From: CAZCBJ01 sp964496705
Lineage (GTDB): Bacteria; Chloroflexota; Anaerolineae; Anaerolineales; Anaerolineaceae
Direction: 5' to 3'
DNA length: 25,784 bases
Assembly (NCBI GenBank): GCA_964496705.1
Contig: CAZCBJ010000031.1
Span: 1-25,784, forward strand
Shown: positions 6,917 to 14,671 of the stretch, in pieces
How positions within the stretch are numbered: position 1 is the first letter of the stretch
How the letters are laid out: the number at the start of each line of letters is the position of its first letter
Program-made: the position numbers and the translations under genes
Notes under the pieces: generated by a model
What the model saw: the letters and a program-made list of their open reading frames with translations, nothing else
What the model was told of the DNA's origin: nothing
The model's database searches: none

Positions 6917-8239
6917 ATGAAAACGATTAAGAAGTGGCAGGAACCGTTTTACGCCATCGGGGGCTTTGGGCCGGGCTTCATGTACCAGGTGGTGCTGACC
7001 TACCTGTTGTACTACTACCGCCCCGCCCAGGCGCGCATCGAAGCCGGCGCGCTGGTGCTGGCTCCGGCCGCCGCCTATGCCGCCGCGATGCTCATCGCGC
7101 GCATCCTGGACGGCGTGGTGGATATCCCCATCGCTGCATGGACCGACAATCTGAAGAGCCGCTGGGGGCGGCGGCGCCCGATGATCCTGATCGGCATCAT
7201 CCCGCTGATCATCTGCTTTGTACTGCTGTGGTTCCCGCCGGTGGTCGGAGAAAACCTGGGGCCCGACGGACACTGGGCTAACGCGGTGTACATTGCGGTG
7301 ATCAGCTCGCTGTATTTCTTCTTCCAGACCTTTGTCATCGTGCCTTATCTGGCGGCGCTCTCCGAAATCGTGCCGGATGAGCAGTCGCGCGTGCGCGTGG
7401 CCAGCTGGCAGACCTTTTTCAACACCGGCAGCTATGTGCTGGCTTTTGTTGTCGCGCCGATTCTGTTTAGCACGTTCGGCGTGCGCGGCACGGCGATGAT
7501 GCTGCTGCCCAGCTTCATCACCATCATCGGCCCGCTTTTGGTGATCAAGGAAGGCTCGTCCACCGGCGGTGATCAAGCACCCGCCGCCCGCGACGTGCCG
7601 CTGTGGCAGAGCATCAAGATGACCCTGGCCAACCGCACCTTCCAGATTTACATCCTGGGCGTGGCCACTTTCTACTTCGGTCTGCAGTTCTTCCTGGGCG
7701 GCATCGCCTTCATGGGCGCCGACATGATGGGCATCTCGGATGCGCAGCTGGGTCTGATGAACGCGGCTGCCTTTGCGCCGGTGCCGCTGATGCTGATCCT
7801 CTTCAACCTGATCGCGCGCCGCAAAGGAGCCAAATATGCCTTCCGCGCCGCGCTGCTGGTGTTCGCGGTGGCCATGCTGCTCTTCCCGCTCGGCTGGCAG
7901 AAGCTGAACCTGCCCATCGCGCCGCTGTTGGTGGGCATCATCGCCGGGGCGATCGGCAGCTTTTCGATTGGCGCGTTCTTCACCATTCCTTATGCCTTTC
8001 CCGCGCATATCGCCGCGGTGGAAGCCGCCCAGACCGGCAAGGACCGCGCCGGGATGTACTTTGCCGTGCAGGGGCTGATCAACCAGTTCGTCGGCTCGCT
8101 GGCGGGATCGGCGCTGGCGCTGCTGCTGGCCTGGCAGTACGGCGTGGTGGCGGTGGGGCCGATCGTGGCGGTGATGATGGTGCTGGCTTTCTTCTTCTTC
8201 GCCGGTTACCCGTTGGGTCAGCCGCCAGGGAAGAAATAA
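6917..8239 (+). CDS. GPH (MelB-type) cation symporter, MFS superfamily
   Basis: Inner-membrane transporter of the glycoside-pentoside-hexuronide:cation symporter family (440 residues). The N-terminal family signature is clear: ARILDGVVDIPIAAWTDN, with the conserved Asp pair of the helix 2 to 3 loop, followed by KSRWGRRRPMILIG. About a dozen hydrophobic segments follow, split by a central polar loop near the SSTGGDQAPAARD stretch. In characterised members import is driven by Na+ or H+. A strong ribosome site (AGGAGGATAAG) precedes the ATG. The upstream amidohydrolase gene is only 19 bases away, so the transported compound is probably the precursor or substrate of that enzyme. The sugar specificity cannot be told from sequence. 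It is the last gene before the A+T-rich restriction island. Confidence 0.9.
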   Translation: MKTIKKWQEPFYAIGGFGPGFMYQVVLTYLLYYYRPAQARIEAGALVLAPAAAYAAAMLIARILDGVVDIPIAAWTDNLKSRWGRRRPMILIGIIPLIICFVLLWFPPVVGENLGPDGHWANAVYIAVISSLYFFFQTFVIVPYLAALSEIVPDEQSRVRVASWQTFFNTGSYVLAFVVAPILFSTFGVRGTAMMLLPSFITIIGPLLVIKEGSSTGGDQAPAARDVPLWQSIKMTLANRTFQIYILGVATFYFGLQFFLGGIAFMGADMMGISDAQLGLMNAAAFAPVPLMLILFNLIARRKGAKYAFRAALLVFAVAMLLFPLGWQKLNLPIAPLLVGIIAGAIGSFSIGAFFTIPYAFPAHIAAVEAAQTGKDRAGMYFAVQGLINQFVGSLAGSALALLLAWQYGVVAVGPIVAVMMVLAFFFFAGYPLGQPPGKK

Positions 8240-8523
8240 ACTTGGGATTTGCTTTGCATATTAAAGTTGGGTTGAGCACTCCATCAAACACCTGATTGCT
8301 ACACGATACCCAAGTGAAATGCAACCCTCCTAATTGCGTTGGGTCTCGTCTACAGATTGCGTTAGCAGTGGTGGGGCGGGTGTAATTTCGGCTTGGGAGC
8401 AAGATTCAGCTTGGGGGTAGAAAAAAAACAAAAATGCCGCAGAATCCCCACTGTCTGCTGCACGTTGTTTTGGTCTAGTTTTGATTTGTATGGGCTTTTG
8501 CCAGTTTTTAGTTTTTTAAGGAA
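8240..8523. other. Non-coding left border of the A+T-rich island
   Basis: No supportable gene in this stretch. Base composition shifts here from the GC-rich backbone to A+T-rich DNA. Short motifs are seen: CTTGGG near 8244 with CCCAAG near 8309, and two nearby ATTGCGTT words (about 8333 and 8355). None amounts to a transposon end or a terminator for the symporter gene. Confidence 0.6.
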
Positions 8524-8541
8524 GTGACTATATACGGTCAC
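8524..8541. promoter_or_regulatory. Palindromic operator candidate (C-box like) for the controller
   Basis: GTGACTATATACGGTCAC, a perfect GTGAC/GTCAC inverted repeat with an eight-base A+T-rich centre. Its middle lies at about -41.5 relative to the start point predicted from the -10 box at 8562-8567, the classical position for an activator that touches RNA polymerase. Controller proteins of restriction systems bind GACT/AGTC-type palindromes, so binding by the XRE protein encoded just downstream is likely. Only one dimer site is apparent. Confidence 0.65.
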
Positions 8542-8561
8542 ATCCTTTGATTTTGTATCTT

Positions 8562-8567
8562 TATAAT
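8562..8567 (+). promoter_or_regulatory. -10 box of the controller-endonuclease operon, nearly leaderless
   Basis: A perfect TATAAT lies 11 bases before the ATG at 8578. The predicted start point is around 8574, giving a leader of about four bases and no ribosome site. The hexamer at the -35 position (CACATC) does not resemble TTGACA, which fits a promoter that needs the controller protein. Confidence 0.65.
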
Positions 8568-8577
8568 CCTCTTCATT

Positions 8578-8799
8578 ATGAAAAACATTGTAGGAAAAAA
8601 CATAAAAGAAATTCGAGAAAAGGCAGGAATAACTCAAGAACAACTAGCAATCCGACTTGAAATGGCTGGATGGCGTATCGACAGATTCCTTATCTCGAAA
8701 ATTGAACGAGGCGAAAGACAAGTAATTGACATTGAAGTTCAATTATTTGCAAAAGCTCTTGAAGTTTCAATTAACTCTTTGTTCAGGATGGAAAAATGA
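8578..8799 (+). CDS. XRE-family helix-turn-helix regulator, probable R-M controller protein
   Basis: A 73-residue protein that is essentially one DNA-binding domain. The order GKNIKEIREKAGITQEQLAIRL, then LISKIERGERQV, then FAKALEVSINSLF is the standard five-helix XRE/Cro fold; size and position match controller (C) proteins of type II restriction systems, which first activate and later repress their own operon. The segment AGWRIDRF between helices two and three is slightly longer than in classical C proteins. No Shine-Dalgarno sequence precedes the ATG, and the promoter is so close that the mRNA should be almost leaderless. The stop overlaps the endonuclease start in ATGA, so the two are translationally coupled. 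The role is inferred from context; a general XRE repressor is the alternative. Confidence 0.85.
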   Translation: MKNIVGKNIKEIREKAGITQEQLAIRLEMAGWRIDRFLISKIERGERQVIDIEVQLFAKALEVSINSLFRMEK

Positions 8800-9686
8800 C
8801 AGAACCAACTTTGAAAAAATATCCTGCTGAAATTTTTGGTTATCCATACTCGGTTATAAACACAGAAGTCAATAAAAATAGGGCTGAACAACATTGCCCA
8901 TTTCTAAATGACGTTTGTAAGAAGCCACGAAAAAGTGAACCACATATAAAAGTTGGTATTTGCTCGGTTGGCTATAAAGGCAATCATTCGGATAAGCATG
9001 TACCTGTAATTATCTGCCCACATAGATTTGAGATATCTGTTGTAAAGAAAACTATAAAGGAAAATTATTTTCCTGACGCAAACGAAAATGATATTTTGTG
9101 GGTGCCCGAAGTTCATTTAAACCAAACTGCTGGCTTTTTTGATTATGTTGCGGCTTTGGTTGACCGAACCAATGAGCCCGCAAAGGTTATTGATTTTGTT
9201 TGTGTGGAACTTCAAGCGGCTGGAACTACGGGAACGCCTTGGGATGCTTTTCAGGAGCATAAAAAGAACGGAAAGTTTTCCAAAGACACCTATAATTTTG
9301 GCATTAACTGGGCAAATGAATTTGCTAAAACCATGATGCAACAAGCCTATAAAAAGGGGCTGATTGTTAGCCGGTGGAAAAAGAAATTAGTTTTTGTTAT
9401 TCAGGATATTGGCTTGCGATATTTAGAGCAAAATTACGATGTGTCTGGTTTACATGAGCCGAAGGAAACGGATTACATTGATTTTTGTACTTTAGATATG
9501 GTTTGGAACGACAATAATAATGCTTGGGAACTCAAATTTGCCAGGCTGGTTAGCACTAACGAAGATGGCGTACGAAAGATGCTCGGCGGTGTGAACGAGG
9601 AAGATTACCCAACTGTTCAGCAATTAATCAAACGGATTTCTGAAAAGAGTGGCGGCCATCACGTAACTCCACCGTCAGATACCTAA
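8796..9686 (+). CDS. NotI-family type II restriction endonuclease
   Basis: DNA endonuclease of the NotI family (296 residues). Near the N-terminus the block AEIFGYP is followed by four cysteines with family spacing: CPFL (Cys34), Cys41 then Lys, GICSV (Cys56) and CPHR (Cys74). In NotI the equivalent cysteines hold an iron atom in a DNA-binding fold. The catalytic part shows FDYV with Asp116 and VELQ with Glu138 and Gln140, matching the D...ExQ variant of the PD-(D/E)xK nuclease site in NotI, followed by a helix with QQAYKK. The start overlaps the controller stop by four bases. The 3' end overlaps the convergent methyltransferase gene by 12 bases. The recognition site cannot be read from sequence and need not be GCGGCCGC. 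The gene is A+T-rich, unlike the backbone. Confidence 0.88.
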   Translation: MTEPTLKKYPAEIFGYPYSVINTEVNKNRAEQHCPFLNDVCKKPRKSEPHIKVGICSVGYKGNHSDKHVPVIICPHRFEISVVKKTIKENYFPDANENDILWVPEVHLNQTAGFFDYVAALVDRTNEPAKVIDFVCVELQAAGTTGTPWDAFQEHKKNGKFSKDTYNFGINWANEFAKTMMQQAYKKGLIVSRWKKKLVFVIQDIGLRYLEQNYDVSGLHEPKETDYIDFCTLDMVWNDNNNAWELKFARLVSTNEDGVRKMLGGVNEEDYPTVQQLIKRISEKSGGHHVTPPSDT

Positions 9687-10766
9687 TCCAGGCTGTTTTA
9701 GCAGTTGATTCGCTAATCTTCTCTCTGCTAACTTAACATATTCTTTACTTATCTCAATCGCAATGCCTTTGCGATTGAGTTTTAACGCTGCAACTACTGT
9801 ACTTGCGATGCCGCCAAATGGATCAAGCACAATGCCGCCGATAGGACAAGTAGCCTTAATTGGAATTTCAAGTAATTCGGGTGGAAACACGGCGTAATGA
9901 GATTCAGTTCTGTCGTTTACGTTATCTTCTGGGGCTATTCTCCAAATGTCAGTGGGCATAAAGCCATTAGATTTACTTTTTAAAATAAAAAAACCTTTTT
10001 GCTCAAGTTCCTTTGCTCTTCCTGATACGCCGTTTTTATTAGAGTGATAAGTTCGCTGAACGCCGCGAATCGTCATTCTAAAGTCAATAACTTCCCCATC
10101 TCGTATTTGTTGTAAAACCTCACATAATGCGATAAGGGCAGCTTGTTTTTCTTGGTCTGTTAAAGCCGTTGATTCTCGAATTTGCTTTTTATATTTTCTG
10201 CCTGAAACACCTGTAGCAGAAATTGTGGTATTTTCATCAATTTTTGGCTTTAGGCGGTGCTTGTTCAAAACTTGTTCGGCGTCAAAGTAATATTTTCGAC
10301 TTTTTACAAAATGAAAGAAATGCTCGTAACTATTTCTAAACCTATCGGTTACAGGTTGAGAACCTTTCATTTTTTCCCATATAATATCATCTCGTAAAAT
10401 CCATCTGTTATCTTGAAGGGCTATTGCTACTCGCCAAGGTATACCCATAAGATTTTTATTCAAATATTTATCACCTATATTGAGCCAAAATGAGCCTTCT
10501 GGTTTTAATACCCGATAAACTTGGTTAAATATTTCCACTAAGTTACAAACATATTCTTGCGGCTCTTTTTCTTCTCCAATTACTCTACCAGCGTTCGGAT
10601 TGTCTCCCATTTCATATTCACGAAGTTGCCAATATGGAGGGGATGTGATAACGCAATCAACACAATTATCTGGAAAATCTGCTAAAACGGTTTTGCTATC
10701 ACCCAATAATAAACAAAAGTTTGAATTTCCGTTAATTACGCTTTTTATCAATTCCGTGTTTGTCAT
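9675..10766 (-). CDS. Site-specific DNA methyltransferase, beta class (N4-cytosine or N6-adenine)
   Basis: Protective modification enzyme of the same restriction system (363 residues). The catalytic motif IV, TSPPYW, is at residues 41-46, and the S-adenosylmethionine-binding motif I region, DPFGG, is at 315-319 near the C-terminus, followed by GIAIEISKEYVKLAERRL. This order (catalytic motif first, cofactor motif last, target-recognition region between) defines the beta class of amino-methyltransferases. SPPY favours exocyclic amino methylation; whether cytosine N4 or adenine N6 is undecided, although a NotI-like GC-only site would require cytosine. The ATG at 10766 has GGAG eight bases upstream and its own promoter. 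It converges on the endonuclease gene with a 12-base overlap of coding ends. It is A+T-rich like its two partners. Confidence 0.92.
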   Translation of the reverse strand: MTNTELIKSVINGNSNFCLLLGDSKTVLADFPDNCVDCVITSPPYWQLREYEMGDNPNAGRVIGEEKEPQEYVCNLVEIFNQVYRVLKPEGSFWLNIGDKYLNKNLMGIPWRVAIALQDNRWILRDDIIWEKMKGSQPVTDRFRNSYEHFFHFVKSRKYYFDAEQVLNKHRLKPKIDENTTISATGVSGRKYKKQIRESTALTDQEKQAALIALCEVLQQIRDGEVIDFRMTIRGVQRTYHSNKNGVSGRAKELEQKGFFILKSKSNGFMPTDIWRIAPEDNVNDRTESHYAVFPPELLEIPIKATCPIGGIVLDPFGGIASTVVAALKLNRKGIAIEISKEYVKLAERRLANQLLKQPGLGI

Positions 10767-10796
10767 TTTGCTCCATATCTCCTATGAAGTGTAGAA

Positions 10797-10802
10797 ATTA
10801 TA
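10797..10802 (-). promoter_or_regulatory. -10 box of the methyltransferase gene
   Basis: A perfect TATAAT on the minus strand, 30 bases before the ATG at 10766, leaving a leader of about 24 bases with the ribosome site GGAG. No copy of the GTGAC/GTCAC palindrome is seen here, so expression may be constitutive. The -35 region is weak. Confidence 0.5.
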
Positions 10803-10883
10803 CCCTTATCTTTGCAGGAAAGGGGCTGATACTAAAATAACCGTCAGAACTTAATCTCACGCTTCCCCCAACCTACATGACCG

Positions 10884-12026
10884 CTACATAACCACCTGCG
10901 CCAGCGCGGCATAACCCCGCGCCGCGCGCAGCAATTCCTCCACCGCCAGGTGCTCGTCCACCGCGTGCGCCTGGCGGATGTCGCCGGGGCCAAAGACCAC
11001 CGCCGGGACGCCGCGCACACCGGCAGTGTATGAAGCGTTGGTGCAATAGGGGATCGCCACCAGCGCGGGCTGGATGCCCACCCCGCGCAGTGCATCCGCG
11101 CAGGACTGCACCAATTCAGAGTCTTTACCGGTCAGCCAGGCGGGATGGAAATCGCTCAGGGTGAAGGATTTGCCGGTATAGCTGGTGTAGGTGACCACGT
11201 CCATCGCCACCGTCACCCCCGGCAGGTCGGCCAACAGCGCGCGGCATTCGCCCAGCACGCTCTCCTCGCTCTCGCCGCGCATCAGCCGCCGGTCCACGGT
11301 CAGCAGAATTTCATCCGGCACGATTGACGTGCTGGGGTAGGGGCTGCTGATCACCTGGATGGGCGCCTGGATGCCCGTGCCGATGGCATCCTCTTGGGGC
11401 AGGGGTTGGCGCTGCAGCCGCTCGAGCAGGGGCGCCAGGCGGTAGACGGCGTTGCCGGACTGGTCGTCGGCGGATGAATGCGCCGCCTGCCCGCGCACGC
11501 GGAACAGCAGGCGCGCCCGCCCGCGCTGGCCGTAGCCCAGATTGCAGCCGGTCGGCTCGCCGATGATGACCCTGTCCGGTTGGAGCGCATCGGCGGCCTG
11601 GGCCAACCCAATCCCCTCGTAGATTTCCTCACCCACGCTGGCCACCACATAGCGCGTCCCATGCAAGCTGGCGCGCTCGATCCTGGCCAGAGCGCAGATC
11701 ATCGCCGCCAGGCTTCCCTTGTTATCGGCTGCGCCGCGCCCCCACACCGCGCCTTCGCTCAGTGTGGCGCTGAAGGGTGGGAAGCGCCAGGCCTCGGGCG
11801 TGGTGGCGGTGACCACATCAATATGTGCGTCAAAGATCACTCGCGGGCCGGGCAGTCGTCCATGGATCGCGCCGATCAGGTTGCCAGTCTCGTCGCAACC
11901 CACCTCGTCGAAACCCAGCGCGCGCATCGCTTCAGCCGCCAGCGCGATTGCCCCGCCTTCCTGACCGGAGAAACTCGCCTGGCGCACCAATTTTTGCAGC
12001 AATTCGATGATGCTTGACTCATTCAT
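10884..12026 (-). CDS. M20-family metallohydrolase, YgeY-like
   Basis: Zinc-dependent amidase or deacylase of the M20 family (380 residues). The metal ligands are in place: FDAHID (His68, Asp70), GRGAADNKG (Asp101), GEE (Glu133 and Glu134), IIGEPT, and the terminal QAHAVDE. The blocks GYGQRGR, TVDRRLMRGE and VFGPG match the YgeY branch, named after an E. coli gene in the anaerobic purine-degradation and selenium-linked cluster, better than the N-carbamoyl-amino-acid amidase branch. The ribosome site GAGGAGA precedes ATG 12026. It is last in a minus-strand run after hydA, preT and preA, with a repeat-bearing gap of about 100 bases before it. Context suggests it acts on a ring-opened pyrimidine or purine product; the substrate is unproven. 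Confidence 0.85.
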   Translation of the reverse strand: MNESSIIELLQKLVRQASFSGQEGGAIALAAEAMRALGFDEVGCDETGNLIGAIHGRLPGPRVIFDAHIDVVTATTPEAWRFPPFSATLSEGAVWGRGAADNKGSLAAMICALARIERASLHGTRYVVASVGEEIYEGIGLAQAADALQPDRVIIGEPTGCNLGYGQRGRARLLFRVRGQAAHSSADDQSGNAVYRLAPLLERLQRQPLPQEDAIGTGIQAPIQVISSPYPSTSIVPDEILLTVDRRLMRGESEESVLGECRALLADLPGVTVAMDVVTYTSYTGKSFTLSDFHPAWLTGKDSELVQSCADALRGVGIQPALVAIPYCTNASYTAGVRGVPAVVFGPGDIRQAHAVDEHLAVEELLRAARGYAALAQVVM

Positions 12027-12044
12027 AACGTCTCCTCGGCTTTA

Positions 12045-12115
12045 ATCGCAGATAGCGCAGATGGGCGCAGATAAATAAAGATCACCTGCGAATCATCTGC
12101 GTCATCTGCGGATTC
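12045..12115. repeat. Intergenic palindromic repeat built from CGCAGAT units, copy 2
   Basis: Same plan as the copy at 1359-1421: three CGCAGAT words at 9-10 base spacing on the left, and inverse words ending in ATCTGCGGATTCT on the right. This copy lies between preA and the ygeY-like gene, inside one minus-strand transcription unit, where its hairpin could lower expression of, or separately stabilise, the distal gene. Confidence 0.85.
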
Positions 12116-12125
12116 TGTTCCGCCT

Positions 12126-13319
12126 TCATGATATTAATATGCACCCCGGCACGGGGCAGACCTGGGCGCACAGCCCGCAGCCCACGCACAACTCCTCGTC
12201 CACCTCCACGCGCCGGTCGGGGTGGAAGCGGATGGCCACATGCCCGCCGTCGGCGCAGGCCACGTGGCACAGCCCGCAGCGGATGCAGGCCTGCGGGTCA
12301 ATCCGCGAGACCACCTTCACGCCGTGGGGCAACTGCTCATGTTCCACCAGCCGGGACAGCGCCAGCCCGACCACCTCAGCCGGTGAGGCATACCCGTTGG
12401 CTTCCAGCCAGCGCGCCAGTCCATCGCACAATCCGCGGATGACGCCGTAACCGCGCTGCATCACCGCCGTGCAAACCTGCAGGGTGCGCGCGCCGAGCAG
12501 CAGAAAATCGAGCGCGTCGCGCCAGTCGTAGATGCCGCCCACCCCGGAGATGGGCAGGTCCACCGCCCCGGCCAGGTCGGCCACACAGCGCAGCGCCACC
12601 GGCTTGATCGCCCGCCCCGAATAACCCCCGCGCGAGCCGTACCCCTGCACGCTGGGCAGCGGAGAGCCCGTCCCGCGCTCCACGCCGAGAATGCCCTCCA
12701 CCGAATCAATCGCGCACAGCGCCGCGCCGCCGCCGCGCTGCACCGCCCGGGCGATGCTGACCAGGTCGGTGACCATCGGATTGAGCTTGACATACACCGG
12801 CACGCGCCGCGTGGACTCCACCGCCCAACGGGTGACCTTCTCGGTCAGGTGCGGGTCCTGGCTGATCATCCAGCCCTGGGTTTCCTCGCCCTCCAGCGCC
12901 GCGCCCTGCGGGCAGGCGATGCTGGCTTCGATCATGTCCACGCCGGCCTGCTCGGCGATCTGCACCAGCCGCCGCCACTCGTCGCGGGTGTGCGCCATCA
13001 AGCTGGCGATGACGATGTGCTGCGGAAAGCGCTGCTTGAGCCAGCGCACGTCCTCGGCTTTGGACTCCATGCGCTGCTCCGAGATCAGGTCAATGTTGTG
13101 CAGTCCAAGCATGCCCGGGCCGGGATTCAAGCTGGCGATGATCGGGTAAGCGATGGATACTTCTTCATCTTCCAGCGCGGCGGTTTTCAACACCGCCCCC
13201 GCCCAGCCCGCTTCAAAGCCGCGCGCCACCATCTCGCGCTTGTCGGTGGAAGGCGCAGCCGCCAGGATGAAGGGATTGAGAAATGGGATGCCGCAGAAAT
13301 CAAGCGACAGGTCAGTCAT
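12126..13319 (-). CDS. preA: NAD-dependent dihydropyrimidine dehydrogenase, catalytic subunit PreA
   Basis: Reduces uracil or thymine to the 5,6-dihydro form together with PreT, the first step of reductive pyrimidine breakdown. Residues 1-310 form a dihydroorotate-dehydrogenase-like flavin barrel: it opens with FCGIPFLNPFILAAAP, has the catalytic-loop cysteine in IACPQG (Cys136), and KLNPMVTD. Residues 338-397 hold two [4Fe-4S] ferredoxin motifs (cysteines 345, 348, 351, 355 and 378, 381, 384, 388). Length 397 matches the family. The ATG at 13319 has AAGGAGG upstream; an in-frame TTG at 13352 would enter preT much further. It overlaps the end of preT by eight bases (ATGACTGA), which indicates tight coupling. 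The orientation of the PreTA reaction in vivo is assumed from the operon. Confidence 0.92.
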   Translation of the reverse strand: MTDLSLDFCGIPFLNPFILAAAPSTDKREMVARGFEAGWAGAVLKTAALEDEEVSIAYPIIASLNPGPGMLGLHNIDLISEQRMESKAEDVRWLKQRFPQHIVIASLMAHTRDEWRRLVQIAEQAGVDMIEASIACPQGAALEGEETQGWMISQDPHLTEKVTRWAVESTRRVPVYVKLNPMVTDLVSIARAVQRGGGAALCAIDSVEGILGVERGTGSPLPSVQGYGSRGGYSGRAIKPVALRCVADLAGAVDLPISGVGGIYDWRDALDFLLLGARTLQVCTAVMQRGYGVIRGLCDGLARWLEANGYASPAEVVGLALSRLVEHEQLPHGVKVVSRIDPQACIRCGLCHVACADGGHVAIRFHPDRRVEVDEELCVGCGLCAQVCPVPGCILIS

Positions 13320-14613
13320 GCGCGCCTCCTTCTTCGCCCAGCCAGGCGTCAATTTCGGCCGCGGCGGCTTTACCGGCTGCCAGGCAAGCCACGATGGTCG
13401 ATCCGCCGCTGACCGCCTCGCCGGCGGCGAACACTTTGCGCACGGCGCTGCGGCTGGAGCCGGGAGAGGTCTGGATCAAACCGCCGCTGAGCGGCAGCCC
13501 GAAAGCCGCGGCGCTCTCCGCTTCCAGCGCCTGCCCCAGCGCCAGCACCAGCCCATCGCAAGCCAGCTCGTAGGGCGGTTGGGCTGGGTCAGGCTCCACC
13601 CAGCGCCGCCCGCCCGCCATCTGACTGCTGAAGCGCATCGGCTGGACGCGCAGCCCGCTCAGGCGGCCGCCGCGGCTCAGCGCCTCCTGCGCCACGCTCA
13701 GCCAGCGGAACTCCACGCCCAGCTGGCAGGCTTCAAGATATTCCGATTCCCAGCCCGGCATCTCGTCCTTGCTGCGGCGGTACAGCACGATCACCTGCGC
13801 GCCGCCGCGCCGCGCGACCACGGCCGCGTCCAGCGCCACGTTGCCCGCGCCGATCACCACCACGCGCTGGCCGAGGTTCAGCGGCTCTGCGCGCCGCGCT
13901 GATGCCAGCAGGTCCAACGCCTGGTGCACACCCGCTGCGGGCAGCCCCGCCAACTGCATGTCTTGCGCCCCGCTCATCCCCGCAGCCAGGAAGACCGCGT
14001 CGTAATCGGCCAGCATCCTCTGTGCCAGCAGCGCATCAACCGCCTGGTTGAAGTTGAATTGGATGCCGCTGGCCAGCAGGCGGCTCAAGTCCAGCGCAAC
14101 CGCCTCGCCCGGCAGGCGGTGGGCGGGGATCACCCGGCTGACCATCCCGCCGGCTTCGCCGCGCCGCTCAAAGACATGCACCGTGTGACCGCGGCGGTGC
14201 AGCTCCACCGCGCAGCCCAGCCCGGCTGGCCCGGCGCCCACCACCGCCGCTGTGCCCGCCCGCATGGGGTGGGCGCGCGGCTCAAACGGTTCCGGCGGCT
14301 GCCAGGCGGCGGTGACGTGGGCCTGCAGCGCGCCGATGCGCACGGCAGGCTGACCCAATCCGGGCAGCACGCAGGCGCCCTCACACAGCACGCTGGTGGG
14401 GCAGGCGTTACCGCACACCTGGCCCAGCGCGCAGGCGCCGTAGATCAGCTCGCTGGCTCCCGCCAGGTTCTCTTCGCGAAAGCGCTGGATGAAGCCGGGC
14501 ACGTCGACATGCACCGGGCAGGTCGATGCGCAGGGCGCCTGGTGGCAGCCCAGGCAGCGCCCCGCCTCCACCAGCGCCTGACCGTGGGTCAAGCTTGAAG
14601 TTGTTCGCAGCAT
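13312..14613 (-). CDS. preT: Dihydropyrimidine dehydrogenase, NAD(P)-binding subunit PreT
   Basis: Electron-input subunit partnering PreA: takes electrons from NAD(P)H through FAD and iron-sulfur centres. The first 90 residues carry the cysteine-rich Fer4_20-type domain, with CLGC, CASTCP, CGNACP and LCEGAC. Residues 126-131 (GAGPAG) mark the FAD-binding fold and 255-260 (GAGNVA) the NAD(P)-binding fold. The C-terminal GEAVSGGSTIVACLAAGKAAA segment is the usual flavin-contact end of this oxidoreductase family, which also includes the small subunit of glutamate synthase. The neighbouring preA decides the name. Length 433 is close to known PreT. The ATG at 14613 follows CAGGATAAG. It starts 58 bases after the hydA stop. 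Confidence 0.9.
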   Translation of the reverse strand: MLRTTSSLTHGQALVEAGRCLGCHQAPCASTCPVHVDVPGFIQRFREENLAGASELIYGACALGQVCGNACPTSVLCEGACVLPGLGQPAVRIGALQAHVTAAWQPPEPFEPRAHPMRAGTAAVVGAGPAGLGCAVELHRRGHTVHVFERRGEAGGMVSRVIPAHRLPGEAVALDLSRLLASGIQFNFNQAVDALLAQRMLADYDAVFLAAGMSGAQDMQLAGLPAAGVHQALDLLASARRAEPLNLGQRVVVIGAGNVALDAAVVARRGGAQVIVLYRRSKDEMPGWESEYLEACQLGVEFRWLSVAQEALSRGGRLSGLRVQPMRFSSQMAGGRRWVEPDPAQPPYELACDGLVLALGQALEAESAAAFGLPLSGGLIQTSPGSSRSAVRKVFAAGEAVSGGSTIVACLAAGKAAAAEIDAWLGEEGGAHD

Positions 14614-14671
14614 GGCTTATCCTGAACCCTCGAAATATTCATAGAATATGATTGCATCCCGTCCGTTCCGA

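Larger units (their letters stand above)
8240..10860. other. Genomic island: restriction-modification system of foreign base composition
   Basis: Three genes (controller, endonuclease, methyltransferase) in DNA that is visibly A+T-rich, with codons such as AAA, AAT, TTT and ATT dominating, while both neighbours are strongly GC-rich and use GCC, CTG and CGC. The switch is abrupt on both sides. No integrase, transposase, tRNA target or convincing terminal repeats were found, so the insertion mechanism is unknown. Horizontal gain is the simplest explanation. Confidence 0.85.

Noticed and set aside
6869..8008. Minus-strand ORF of 379 codons
   Set aside because: Antisense to the GPH symporter; the predicted product is full of Asp, His, Gln and Arg, the usual complement of hydrophobic codons.
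8240..10860. Transposon ends or target duplication flanking the restriction island
   Set aside because: I compared both borders by eye and found only short matches (such as ATTAA and TTGGGGG) that are expected by chance, and no transposase or integrase gene.
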